DNA from: Leptothrix discophora
GTDB taxonomy: Bacteria > Pseudomonadota > Gammaproteobacteria > Burkholderiales > Burkholderiaceae_C
NCBI RefSeq assembly: GCF_030705305.1
Contig: NZ_JAUZEE010000007.1
Coordinates: forward strand, 186,001 to 250,000
Direction of reading: 5' to 3'
Length of the DNA: 64,000 bases
Under the pieces are notes generated by a model, which worked only from the letters and a program-made list of their open reading frames with translations, did no database searches and was not told where the DNA came from. Positions within the stretch are counted from its first letter, which is position 1. Each line of letters begins with the position of its first letter. Both the position numbers and the translations under genes were made by a program. Positions 46,455 through 54,821 of this stretch are shown one piece after another.

Positions 46455-47531
46455 TCATGGTGCGGCCGCCAGCCGCTCGGCGATCGCCCGGCCCATCTCG
46501 GTGGTCGAGGCGCTGCCGCCCAGGTCAGGCGTGCGCGGGCCCGTCGCCAGCACCTGTTCGATCGCCCGCACGATGTCGTCGTGGGCGGCTCGGTGGCCCA
46601 GGAAATCCAGCATGAGCGCGGCCGACCAGATCATCGCCACCGGGTTGGCGATGTTCCGGCCGAAGATGTCCGGCGCCGAACCGTGCACCGGCTCGAACAG
46701 GCTGGGCCAGGTGCGGTCCGGGTTGAGGTTGGCCGACGGCGCCAGGCCGATCGTGCCGGTGCAGGCCGGGCCGAGGTCCGAGAGGATGTCGCCGAACAGG
46801 TTGCTGGCCACCACCACGTCGAAGCGGTCGGGCTGCAGCACGAAGCGGGCCGAGAGGATGTCGATGTGCTGGAAGTCGACCGAGACCTCCGGGTAGCGCG
46901 CGTGCATCTCGCGCGCCCGCGTGTCCCACCACGGCATGCTGATGGCGATGCCGTTGCTCTTGGTGGCGACCGTCAGGTGGCGGCGCGGACGCTGCATCGC
47001 CAGCGCGAAGGCGTGCTGGAGGACCCGGTCGGTGCCGTGGCGGCTGAAGACCGATTCCTGGATCACCAGCTCGCGCTCGGTGCCCGCGAACATCACGCCG
47101 CCGAGGTTGGTGTACTCGCCCTCGGTGTTCTCGCGCACGACCAGGAAGTCGATGTCGCCGGGCCGGCGTCCGGCCAGCGGGCAGGGCACGCCCTCGAACA
47201 GCCGGACCGGGCGCAGGTTGACGTACTGGTCGAACTCGCGCCGGAACTTCAGCAGCGAGCCCCACAGCGAGACATGGTCCGGCACCGTCGCCGGCCAGCC
47301 GACCGCGCCGAACAGCAGCGCGTCCATGCCCGAGAGTTGCGCCTTCCAGTCGTCCGGCATCATCTGGCCGGTCTGCAGGTACCAGTCGCAGCTGGCCCAT
47401 GCGATCGGCGTCAGCGCCAGCGCGATGCCATGGCGGCGCGCGGCGGCCTCGAGCACGCGCAGCCCTTCGGGCATCACCTCCTGGCCGATGCCGTCACCCG
47501 GGATGACGGCGATGCGGTGGGGTCGGTTCAT
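46455..47531 (-). CDS. dmlA: Tartrate / D-malate dehydrogenase (decarboxylating)
   Basis: 358 aa, isocitrate/isopropylmalate dehydrogenase superfamily. VIPGDGIGQEV (residues 9-19), CDWYLQTGQMMPDDW, LLKFRREFDQYVNLRPVRLF (substrate-binding arginines), VRENTEGEY and the NAD-binding EPVHGSAPDI...NPVAMIWS all fit the tartrate dehydrogenase branch rather than LeuB. The NAD-dependent reaction yields pyruvate from D-malate. An AAGGAG site precedes the ATG at 47531. Tartrate versus D-malate preference is not decided by sequence. Confidence 0.85.
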   Translation of the reverse strand: MNRPHRIAVIPGDGIGQEVMPEGLRVLEAAARRHGIALALTPIAWASCDWYLQTGQMMPDDWKAQLSGMDALLFGAVGWPATVPDHVSLWGSLLKFRREFDQYVNLRPVRLFEGVPCPLAGRRPGDIDFLVVRENTEGEYTNLGGVMFAGTERELVIQESVFSRHGTDRVLQHAFALAMQRPRRHLTVATKSNGIAISMPWWDTRAREMHARYPEVSVDFQHIDILSARFVLQPDRFDVVVASNLFGDILSDLGPACTGTIGLAPSANLNPDRTWPSLFEPVHGSAPDIFGRNIANPVAMIWSAALMLDFLGHRAAHDDIVRAIEQVLATGPRTPDLGGSASTTEMGRAIAERLAAAP

Positions 47532-47698
47532 GTCGGGCTCCTTGGGGAACAGGCGGCAACAGGCTCAGTTTAGGATCGCCGCGGCTTGACCTCCATCACG
47601 CGGGCGCAGGCGGCTGCGCCGGGGCCGCTCAAGGTCGACGCCGTCGTGCCGATCACCCTTGAGCACACCTCCCCAGCCCGGCCCGCGCCGTTCCGCCC

Positions 47699-49756
47699 TT
47701 GCCGTTCACCACCGCCGCTTCACAGCTCGATCCCGCTGTCCTCGCCGACCTGCGACGCCGCAACCACTGGCGTCTGCTGCGCGTGATCTGGCCCTTCCTG
47801 CTGGCCGTGCCGCTGCTGCTGGCGATGGTGGTCTTCAGCTTCCGGCTCATGGCTGCCGGGCGCGCCTACACCGAGGGCGAGAGCCTCTGGTCCAAGGGAC
47901 AGAAGGACGCGGTGCAGTTCCTGGCCCGCTACCACGAGAGCTGCGACCCGGCCGATCTTGAGCGCTACCGGCGGGCGATTGCCGTGCCGCTGGGCGACCG
48001 CCAGGCCCGGCTGGCCATGCTGCTGCCGGAGCCGGACCTGGCCGCCGCGCGTGCGGGCTTCCTGCAAGGTGGCAACCATCCCGACGAGGTCGACGGGATG
48101 ATCTTCCTGTTCCTGCACTTCCGGCAGCTGCCGCTGCTGCGCGAGGTGGTGCAGATCTGGGCCGATGCCGAGGTCCACCTGATGGCGCTGACCGCGGCGG
48201 CCGAGCACATGCAGGCGCGTGCCGCGACGGTCTGCGGCGCCGCCGGCCACGACGACGCGACCATGCAGGCGGTCTACCGCATCAACGACGTGCTGACCCC
48301 GCTGCAGCGCGAGTTCTCCGACCGCCTGGGCCGCGCCAACCGCACCATCCAGGCCGTGCTGCTGGGCCTGATGGCGACGGCCGCGCTGCTGCTGACGCTG
48401 GCCGGCGTGGCGCTGTCGCGCCGGGTCGTGCTGCGCGCCAGCCTGGCCGAAGCCATCACGCGCGACGAACTGCGCCAGCGCCGCGAGTCGCTGCAGCGGC
48501 TGCGCGAGGTGCTGCACACGCTGACCGGCGGGAGCGCGTCCGTCGGGATCGACCCGGCCTCGCGCGACGACATGCAGGCCGTGACCCGCTCGGTCTCGCA
48601 GCTGGCCGCCCAGGAACACGCGACCAACGCGCGGCTGCACACGATCCTGAGCCTCAGCCCCGATGCCTTCGTGTCCTTCGACGGCCAGGACCGCGTCACC
48701 GACGTCAGCCCGGCCTTCGCGCGCATCACCGGGCTGGACCCGGCCGAGGTGCTGGGCCGCCTGGAGCCCGAGGTGCGCGCCCGGCTGAACGCGCTGTTCC
48801 AGTCCGGCCACCTGCTGCCCGAGCCGGCCCGGCTGCGCGAACGCGAGACGCCGCTGGCGCTGCCGCTGGCCGGCCCCGGCCACCGCGTGCTGACCGCCGA
48901 GCTGCGCGAGGCCGAGGTGGCGGCCGAGGCCGGCGACGAGGACAACGACCCGCAGGGCATCCGCCGCGTGCTCTGCCTGCGCGACGTCAGCCGCGAGCAC
49001 GAGATCGACCGCCTCAAGAGCGAGTTCCTGACGCTGGCCGCGCACGAGCTGCGCACGCCGATGGCGAGCATCCACGGCTTCGTCGAGCTGCTGCTGCACC
49101 GCCGCTACGACGACGCCCGCCGGCTCGACATGCTGGGCATCGTGCACCGCAAGTCGCAGCTGATGATCGGCATCGTCGACGACCTGCTGGACCTGAGCCG
49201 GCTCGAGTCGCGCCAGGAACTGGACCTGCAGCGCCAGCCGCTGGACCTGCGCGAGCTGCTGTCGCGCGTGCTGGCCGAGTTCACCTTGCCCGAGGGCCGC
49301 GACGCGCCACAGCTGCTGTCCGCTGCGCCCGCTGAACCCGCTGCTGACGATGTGCCCGAAGGCCTGCCCGCCCCGGTGCTGGCCGACCCGCACAAGCTGA
49401 CCCGCGTCATCACCAACCTGCTGACCAACGCCTACAAGTTCTCGCCGCCGGGCACGGCGGTGGCGCTGCGGCTGCGGCACGCCGCCGGCCGCGTCGGCAT
49501 CGAGGTGCGCGACCACGGCATCGGCATGTCGCCCGAGCAGCTGGCCCGCCTGGGCGAACGCTTCTACCGCGCCGACGCCTCCGGCAACATCCCCGGCACC
49601 GGCCTGGGCGTGAGCATCGTGCGCGAGATCCTGTCGCTGCACGACGGCGGCCTGGAGGCGCGCAGCACGCCCGGCGAAGGCAGCGTGTTCACGGCCTGGC
49701 TGCCGCGCCAGAATCCATCCGAACCCGCGCCCGAACCCCCGCCCGAACCCGCTTGA
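47699..49756 (+). CDS. Membrane sensor histidine kinase with PAS domain
   Basis: 685 aa. Two membrane helices (about 27-52 and 218-242) bracket a periplasmic sensor of about 165 residues; a helical linker, PAS (about 315-440), HisKA with FLTLAAHELRTPMASIHGF and HATPase with ITNLLTNAYKFSPPG, DHGIGM and GTGLGVSIV follow. No response regulator is adjacent, so it is an orphan kinase. The start is taken as TTG at 47699 because no ATG or GTG precedes the first helix in a better place; this is uncertain. The C-terminus ends in a Pro/Glu-repeat tail. Confidence 0.82.
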   Translation: MPFTTAASQLDPAVLADLRRRNHWRLLRVIWPFLLAVPLLLAMVVFSFRLMAAGRAYTEGESLWSKGQKDAVQFLARYHESCDPADLERYRRAIAVPLGDRQARLAMLLPEPDLAAARAGFLQGGNHPDEVDGMIFLFLHFRQLPLLREVVQIWADAEVHLMALTAAAEHMQARAATVCGAAGHDDATMQAVYRINDVLTPLQREFSDRLGRANRTIQAVLLGLMATAALLLTLAGVALSRRVVLRASLAEAITRDELRQRRESLQRLREVLHTLTGGSASVGIDPASRDDMQAVTRSVSQLAAQEHATNARLHTILSLSPDAFVSFDGQDRVTDVSPAFARITGLDPAEVLGRLEPEVRARLNALFQSGHLLPEPARLRERETPLALPLAGPGHRVLTAELREAEVAAEAGDEDNDPQGIRRVLCLRDVSREHEIDRLKSEFLTLAAHELRTPMASIHGFVELLLHRRYDDARRLDMLGIVHRKSQLMIGIVDDLLDLSRLESRQELDLQRQPLDLRELLSRVLAEFTLPEGRDAPQLLSAAPAEPAADDVPEGLPAPVLADPHKLTRVITNLLTNAYKFSPPGTAVALRLRHAAGRVGIEVRDHGIGMSPEQLARLGERFYRADASGNIPGTGLGVSIVREILSLHDGGLEARSTPGEGSVFTAWLPRQNPSEPAPEPPPEPA

Positions 49757-49765
49757 GGCCACGCC

Positions 49766-50548
49766 ATGCCGCACCCGACGCCCGCACCGCTCGTCCTCGT
49801 CCACGGCGCCTGGGGCGGGGCCTGGGTCTGGCGCCGCGTGCTCGGGCCCCTGCGTGCGGCCGGCCATGAGGTCCATGCGGTGACGCTGACCGGCGACGGC
49901 GAGCGCGCGCACCTGCGCCATCCCGGCATCCGGCTGGCCCACCACGTCGACGACGTGGTCGCGCAGGTCGAGGCCGAGGAGCTGGACGGCGTCGTGCTGG
50001 TCGGCCACAGCTACGGCGGCATGGTCGTGACCGGCGCGGCCGACCGCTTGCTGGCGGCCGCACCCGGCCGCGTGCGCGGCATCGTCTACGTCGACGCGAT
50101 GGTGCCGCTGCCCGGCGAGGGTTGGGGCGAACAGCACAGCCCGGAGGTGATCGCCGCACGCACGGCGGCGGCGCTCGCCAACGACCACGCCTTGCCGCCG
50201 CCCGATCCGGCCGACTTCGGCATCACCGGGCCCGACCGCGACTGGCTGCTGCGCCGCCAGGTGCCGCATCCCTTCGGGCCCTACCGCGACCCGCTGGCCT
50301 TCGACGGCGCACGCTGGGCCGCGCTGCCGCGCCTGTTCATCGACTGCACCGCGCCGGCCTACCCGACCATCGCCGCGATGCGCACGCGGGTGCGCGAGCT
50401 GCCCGGCTTCGAGGTCCGGGAGATCGCCACCGGCCACTGCCCGATGGTCACCGAGCCGGCCGCGCTGGTGAGCGAGCTGACGCTCTTCGCCTCGCGCCTG
50501 GCCTCGCGCCTCGCCTCGCGCGTCGTGTCACGTTCCGTGTCCCGCTGA
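49766..50548 (+). CDS. Alpha/beta hydrolase (esterase)
   Basis: 260 aa. Oxyanion loop VHGAWGGAWVW, nucleophile elbow GHSYGG (Ser near residue 84) and terminal catalytic His in ATGHCPM. The fold is close to the plant-like methylesterase/hydroxynitrile lyase subgroup. Substrate unknown. The last 20 residues are a repeat-encoded Ser-Arg tail (ASRLASRLASR) made by a 12-bp tandem repeat. A 7-bp GC hairpin (50549-50565) without a U-run follows the stop. Confidence 0.85.
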   Translation: MPHPTPAPLVLVHGAWGGAWVWRRVLGPLRAAGHEVHAVTLTGDGERAHLRHPGIRLAHHVDDVVAQVEAEELDGVVLVGHSYGGMVVTGAADRLLAAAPGRVRGIVYVDAMVPLPGEGWGEQHSPEVIAARTAAALANDHALPPPDPADFGITGPDRDWLLRRQVPHPFGPYRDPLAFDGARWAALPRLFIDCTAPAYPTIAAMRTRVRELPGFEVREIATGHCPMVTEPAALVSELTLFASRLASRLASRVVSRSVSR

Positions 50549-50577
50549 CCGGGCGCACCGCCCGGCCTGGGCATCGC

Positions 50578-50613
50578 GCACCAAGGCGGCGCAGGCCGCA
50601 CCAGCATCTGCGC
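50578..50613 (+). promoter_or_regulatory. Two NtrC-like enhancer sites
   Basis: GCACCAAGGCGGCGC (50578-50592) and GCACCAGCATCTGCGC (50598-50613) resemble the NtrC site GCACC-N5-GGTGC, with one and about two arm mismatches. Their centres are about 20 bp, two helical turns, apart, and about 130 and 110 bp upstream of the predicted sigma-54 start, the normal enhancer distance. Assignment is by eye. Confidence 0.4.
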
Positions 50614-50688
50614 CCGTTGGCCCCTCCGGTCGGCCAGGGCCGGGCCGCTGTCCGTGGGCGACCGCCCTTCCTGAGGGCCGATCGCAAC

Positions 50689-50704
50689 GGGCACGCCGCT
50701 TGCA
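50689..50704 (+). promoter_or_regulatory. Sigma-54 (-24/-12) promoter of the guanidine operon
   Basis: GGGCACGCCGCTTGCA matches the consensus TGGCACG-N4-TTGCA at all but the first base. The invariant GG (50690-50691) and GC (50702-50703) have the required spacing. Predicted start is near 50715, about 20 bases before the riboswitch. This implies activation by an NtrC-type regulator, fitting a nitrogen-scavenging operon. Confidence 0.75.
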
Positions 50705-50734
50705 ATCTCCCTGCGCCGGGAAGCGACCTCACGT

Positions 50735-50876
50735 CGCCACCAGGGTGGCTAGGGTTCCGGCCGGTCCATGCGGACCGGTGACTGGTCCGAGAGCTGCCGG
50801 CCTCAAGGCCCGGGGCGCCGTGTGCGCTTCGACGGACCTCAGGCTCCACGGCGGGACAAAAGCCCGGGAGGACCCT
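50735..50876 (+). ncRNA. Guanidine-I riboswitch (ykkC class)
   Basis: Conserved aptamer segments occur in the right order and spacing: CTAGGGTTCCG (50750-50760), CTGGTCCGAGAGCTG (50782-50796), and ACGGCGGGACAAAAGCCCGG (50848-50867) followed by GAGGA. Variable GC stems fill the gaps (for example GGTCC..GGACC at 50763-50776). AGGGT (50742-50746) can pair with ACCCT (50872-50876) to close the aptamer. It precedes guanidine degradation genes, the known regulon of this class. A GC hairpin (50874-50888) lies between aptamer and start codon. Confidence 0.93.
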
Positions 50877-50939
50877 CGCGACGCGAGGTGGCTTCCCCGA
50901 ACCATCGGCTTTCGTCTTTCACCACGCTTGGAGCCTCGC

Positions 50940-51959
50940 ATGCGCACCCCCCCCTGCACCCGCCGCTCGTCGGTCTCGGCCCTGGCGGCCGTCGCGCTCG
51001 CCGCGTCCTTCGGACTCGGGCTGAGCCCCGCCGCGCAGGCCGCGCCGGCGACGATGAAGATCGGCACCACCGTGTGGATCGGCTACGGCCCGTTCTACGT
51101 CGCCGAGGCGCTGGACCTGTTCAAGAAGTACAACCTGAAGGTCAGGCTGCAGACCTTCAACGACCCGGCGCTGCTGCTGCCGGGCATGGCCAGCGGTGCG
51201 ATCGACGGCGTGGTCGCGACCTACGACCAGGTGATCGGCGAGGTGGCGCAGGGCCGTTCGGCCAAGGTCGTCATGCCGATCGACTATTCCAACGGCGGCG
51301 ACGCGATGCTGGGCGATGCCAGCATCAAGAGCGTGGCCGACCTCAAGGGCAAGGCGGTGGCCTTCAACCCGCTGTCGCCATCGGACTTCCTGCTCGCCTA
51401 CGCCATGTCCAAGGCCGGCCTGACCGAGAAGGACATCAAGCCGGTCAACATGACGCCCGAGGCCATTCCCGCCGCGATGGCGTCGGGCAAGGTGCCCGTG
51501 GGCGTGACCTACGAACCCAGCGTCTCGCAGATCCTGTCGCAGGGCGGCGGCAAGAAGTTCAAGGTGGTGTTCTCGTCCAAGGACGCGCCCGGCCTGATCG
51601 CCGACGTGCTCGTCTTCAGCGACAAGACCATCAAGGCGCGCCCGGCCGACGTCAAGGCCGTGATCCAGGGCTACCTCGACGGCCTGGCCTACATGAAGGC
51701 CAAGCCGGAGGAGTCCTACAAGCTCATCGGCAAGGCCATGGGCCTGAAGCCGGCCGAGGTCAAGGAACAGCTCGCCGGGGTCTACAACATCCCGCTGGCC
51801 GAGATGGGCAAGGCCTTCATGCCGGGGCCGGACACGACCTCGTACTACGCCAGCGGCGCGGTGATCGGCAAGATCCTCAAGGACAAGGGCCAGATCACGG
51901 CGATCCCGGCCACCGAGGCGACCTTCGACGCCCAGTTCGTCAAGGCCCTGGCGCCCTGA
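50940..51959 (+). CDS. NitT/TauT-type ABC substrate-binding protein
   Basis: 339 aa. An Arg-rich, hydrophobic signal peptide ends at AQA (about residue 38). The mature protein begins MKIGTTVWIGYGPFYVAEAL, typical of SsuA/NitT-like binding proteins, with GVVATYDQVIGEVAQGR and GLIADVLVFSDKTI further on. From its position behind a guanidine riboswitch, it probably binds guanidine or a guanidino compound. The ATG at 50940 has a GGAG site. Confidence 0.88.
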   Translation: MRTPPCTRRSSVSALAAVALAASFGLGLSPAAQAAPATMKIGTTVWIGYGPFYVAEALDLFKKYNLKVRLQTFNDPALLLPGMASGAIDGVVATYDQVIGEVAQGRSAKVVMPIDYSNGGDAMLGDASIKSVADLKGKAVAFNPLSPSDFLLAYAMSKAGLTEKDIKPVNMTPEAIPAAMASGKVPVGVTYEPSVSQILSQGGGKKFKVVFSSKDAPGLIADVLVFSDKTIKARPADVKAVIQGYLDGLAYMKAKPEESYKLIGKAMGLKPAEVKEQLAGVYNIPLAEMGKAFMPGPDTTSYYASGAVIGKILKDKGQITAIPATEATFDAQFVKALAP

Positions 51960-51961
51960 GC

Positions 51962-51994
51962 GGGAGCACGCCATGAGTGGGAGCACGCCATGAG
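51962..51994 (+). repeat. 17-bp tandem duplication of a ribosome-binding/start region
   Basis: GGGAGCACGCCATGAG is present at 51962-51977 and again at 51979-51994. The first ATG (51973) opens a six-codon frame whose TGA overlaps the real desaturase start (51990). Confidence 0.85.
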
Positions 51995-53066
51995 CACGTC
52001 CGACCGCCTCGTGGCCGCGCCGCGCCGGGCCTCGCGCTGGCGCCATGCCGACGGCGCCTGGCCCAACACGCTGGCGCTGGGCTGGCTGCTGGCCTGCTGG
52101 GCCGGCAGCCTGGCCTTGCTGGTGACAGGGCCGGCGGCCGCACGCGTCATCGGCACGCTGGGACTGGCTCACGCGATGATCCTGTCGGCCTACTTCCTGC
52201 ACGAGTTCGCCCATCACAGCATCTTCCGCGACCCGGCGGCGAACCGGCGCTGGGGCGAGGCCATGAGCTGGCTGGCCGGCAGCGCCTACGCCCGCTTCGA
52301 GGACCTGCGCCACAAGCACATGCGCCACCACGTCGACCGGGCCGACGTCATCACCTTCGACGTGCGCGCCTTCCTGCGCAACGGCCCGGCCTGGCGGCGC
52401 CGGCTGGTGCTCGCCTGCGAGTGGGCCCATGTCCCGGCGATCGAGGTGCTGATGCACGGCTACGTGATCGTGCAGCCCTTCATCGTGGCCGAGCGGCGCG
52501 ACCGCCGCCGCCGCGTGCTGTTGGTGCTGGCCCTGCGCCTGGCCGCCTTCGCGCTGCTGGCCTGGGCCTCGCCGTGGGCGCTGGCCGGCTACACGGTGGC
52601 CTGGCTGCTGATGGTCACGGTGCTGCGCTACGCCGACGCCTACCAGCACACCTACGAGGGCTTCGCGCTGCTCGACCCCAAGGCCCCGCTGCCGCCGGTC
52701 GCCCCCGGTGCGCCGCCACGCGATCACGCCTACGAACAGGCCAACACCTACAGCAACCTGGTGTCGACGCGCTGGCCGTGGCTGAACCTGCTGCTGCTGA
52801 ACTTCGCCTTCCACAACGCGCACCACGAACGACCCATCGAGCCCTGGCACCGCCTGCCGGCGTTGCACGCCGCCCTCTATCCCGAAGCCGCCGGCGATCC
52901 CGAGGGCCATGCCCAGACGCTGCCGATGGCGCGCTACCTGCGCAGCTACCACCGGCACCGCCTGAGCCGGGTGCTGGAGGACGACTACGGCGTGGTCGGC
53001 AGCGGGCCCGATCGGGCCGATGCCTTCCGCGGCGCGTATGGCGTGTCCTTTCTCACCGCCATCTGA
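51990..53066 (+). CDS. Fatty-acid-desaturase-family membrane di-iron protein in the guanidine operon
   Basis: 358 aa. Membrane helices (about 30-50, 55-75, 150-170, 180-215) and three histidine boxes: HEFAHHS, HKHMRHH and HNAHHE, plus a further YQHTYEG. These ligate the di-iron centre of desaturases, hydroxylases and alkane oxygenases. It is not part of the known guanidine carboxylase pathway yet lies between the binding protein and permease genes on one strand. A hydroxylase acting on N-alkylguanidines is a possible role, inferred from context only. Lipid desaturation remains the alternative. Confidence 0.82.
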   Translation: MSTSDRLVAAPRRASRWRHADGAWPNTLALGWLLACWAGSLALLVTGPAAARVIGTLGLAHAMILSAYFLHEFAHHSIFRDPAANRRWGEAMSWLAGSAYARFEDLRHKHMRHHVDRADVITFDVRAFLRNGPAWRRRLVLACEWAHVPAIEVLMHGYVIVQPFIVAERRDRRRRVLLVLALRLAAFALLAWASPWALAGYTVAWLLMVTVLRYADAYQHTYEGFALLDPKAPLPPVAPGAPPRDHAYEQANTYSNLVSTRWPWLNLLLLNFAFHNAHHERPIEPWHRLPALHAALYPEAAGDPEGHAQTLPMARYLRSYHRHRLSRVLEDDYGVVGSGPDRADAFRGAYGVSFLTAI

Positions 53067-53070
53067 GATG

Positions 53071-53145
53071 AAGCCCCCACGCTCACTTCGTTCGCTGCCC
53101 CCCGGGGGGGCGCAGGCCTCCCTTGGGGCGGCCCGGCGGGAGGCC
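53071..53145. repeat. REP-like GC-rich intergenic element
   Basis: Contains CCCACGCTCACTTCGTTCGC, an 8-C/7-G block and CTTGGGGCGGCCCGGCGGG, a pattern familiar from Comamonadaceae intergenic repeats. The block CTTGGGGCGGCCCGGCG is shared with the tandem repeat at 6983-7155. It fills the only large gap inside the transporter genes. Confidence 0.65.
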
Positions 53146-53147
53146 TG

Positions 53148-53945
53148 ATGTCTCCTCTCGCCCCCCTCGTCGCACCGGTTCCCGAGTGCCTGCAAGGCCT
53201 CTGGCGCCGCACCCGGCTGCGCGTGCCGTCGGGCACCGGCAGCACGCTGGACGACCGCAGCACCGCCGTCTGGTGGCTGCAGACGCCGCACTGGCATGCC
53301 GACCTGCGCGTGCCGGCCGGGCGACCGGATTTCGGCGGCGTGGGCTCGCTGCAGGACTGCAGCGAGTCGCAGCTGCGCTGGCTGCTGACGCAGGAAGGCT
53401 TTGCCGGCCTGACCGTGGTCGACGGCGTGGCCGATGACCGCGTGGCGAGCTGCCGCTGGCTGCGCCGCATCGACCATGCCGAAAGCCGCATCGCCGACGT
53501 CGGCGGCCTGCGCTTCGATGCCGGGGGCCTGGACGAGTGGGGCCTGCAGGCCGACTACGACGAGCGCTGGGTGCGCGAGGACACGGGCCCCGGCTGGTCC
53601 GCCGAAGGCTCGGCCGATGAGCCACCCGGCACGCCGCCCAGCCGGCTGCGCATCCGCTGCGGCCGCTGGCAGATCACGCTGCGCGCCCGGCAACTGGACG
53701 CCGCCAGCACGCGCACGGTGCGCCATGCGGTGGCAACCGACCAGCGCATCGCCCGCAACGCGCTGCTGGCCGCCGCCGACTGCGAGATCAGCCTGGCCGA
53801 GCAGACCGCCGAGGGCTGGACCGTGCGGTGCTCGACCCTGCCCTGGCTCGAAGGCCATGCCACGCCGCCGGACGGTCCGTGGCGTGCCCTGCTGCCGGCC
53901 GATGTCAACGCGGCGATCGGGTCTTCCGGCCGCAACCCTGCCTGA
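53148..53945 (+). CDS. Unrecognised cytosolic protein in the guanidine operon
   Basis: 265 aa, no signal peptide or membrane segment. N-terminus CLQGLWRRTRLRVPSGTGST, then TAVWWLQTPHWHADLRVPAG, many Trp and Asp/Glu residues, and a beta-rich pattern suggesting a lipocalin-like or other small-molecule-binding barrel. I recall similar uncharacterised proteins in Proteobacteria but no function. It follows the desaturase and precedes the permease by 10 bp, so it should be co-transcribed. Confidence 0.65.
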   Translation: MSPLAPLVAPVPECLQGLWRRTRLRVPSGTGSTLDDRSTAVWWLQTPHWHADLRVPAGRPDFGGVGSLQDCSESQLRWLLTQEGFAGLTVVDGVADDRVASCRWLRRIDHAESRIADVGGLRFDAGGLDEWGLQADYDERWVREDTGPGWSAEGSADEPPGTPPSRLRIRCGRWQITLRARQLDAASTRTVRHAVATDQRIARNALLAAADCEISLAEQTAEGWTVRCSTLPWLEGHATPPDGPWRALLPADVNAAIGSSGRNPA

Positions 53946-53955
53946 GTCATCCGCC

Positions 53956-54786
53956 ATGAACCCCGTCCAACCGCCGCCGCCCGAGCGCCGCCGCCCGATC
54001 CGGCTGTGGCAGGTCCGGCAGGCCATCCCGACCTCGGCCTACTGGGTGCTTGCGCTGATCGGCCTGCTGCTGCCGCTGCTGGGCTGGCAGCTGCTGACGC
54101 TGCGCGAGGCCAACGACCCGGTCTTCCTGCCCGGCCCCTGGAGCGTGGTGCAGCGCGCGCTGCGCTGGGCGATCGAGGGCGACCTGGCCGGCGACGTCGG
54201 CGTGAGCGTCTGGCGCGTCGTCACCGGCTGGGCGCTGTCGGCCGTGCTGGCCCTGCCGCTGGGCCTGCTGATCGGCAGCTACCGTGGCGTGCAGGCCCTG
54301 CTGGAACCCTTGACCGACTTCATCCGCTACATGCCGGCGGTGGCCTTCATCCCGCTGGTGATGCTGTGGTTCGGGATCGAGGAGAGCTCCAAGGTCGCGG
54401 TCATCTTCATCGGCACCTTCTTCCAGATGGTGCTGATGGTGGCCGAGGACGTGAAGCGCGTGCCGATGTCTCAGATCGAGGCCGCCCAGACCATGGGCGC
54501 GACCCGCCGCGAGCTGCTCGAACAGGTCATCCTGCCGTCGGCCAAGCCGGCCCTGCTGGACACGCTGCGCATCACCATGGGCTGGGCCTGGACCTACCTG
54601 GTCGTGGCCGAGCTGGTGGCCGCCAACTCGGGCCTGGGCTACGCGATCCTGAAGGCCCAGCGCTACCTGCAGACCGACCAGATCTTCGCCGGCATCCTGC
54701 TGATCGGCGCGATCGGCCTGGCGATGGACCAGGGCTTCCGCTGGCTGCACCGCAGGGCCTTCCCCTGGCTGGTGGCGCGGCACTGA
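53956..54786 (+). CDS. NitT/TauT-type ABC transporter permease (guanidine operon)
   Basis: 276 aa, single permease domain with about six membrane helices. EAA loop IEAAQTMGATRRELLEQVILPSAKPALLD near residue 175 and FIRYMPAVAFIPLVMLWFGIEESSK are SsuC/TauC family marks. Works with the binding protein (50940) and the ATPase that follows 35 bp later. Confidence 0.9.
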   Translation: MNPVQPPPPERRRPIRLWQVRQAIPTSAYWVLALIGLLLPLLGWQLLTLREANDPVFLPGPWSVVQRALRWAIEGDLAGDVGVSVWRVVTGWALSAVLALPLGLLIGSYRGVQALLEPLTDFIRYMPAVAFIPLVMLWFGIEESSKVAVIFIGTFFQMVLMVAEDVKRVPMSQIEAAQTMGATRRELLEQVILPSAKPALLDTLRITMGWAWTYLVVAELVAANSGLGYAILKAQRYLQTDQIFAGILLIGAIGLAMDQGFRWLHRRAFPWLVARH

Positions 54787-54821
54787 GCCGGCATCGACCG
54801 ACCGATCGACAGGATCACCCG

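Noticed and set aside
46455-47531. 3-isopropylmalate dehydrogenase (leuB) as identity
   Set aside because: No leucine genes nearby, and blocks such as CDWYLQTGQMMPDDW and the Arg-rich substrate segment fit the tartrate/D-malate branch.
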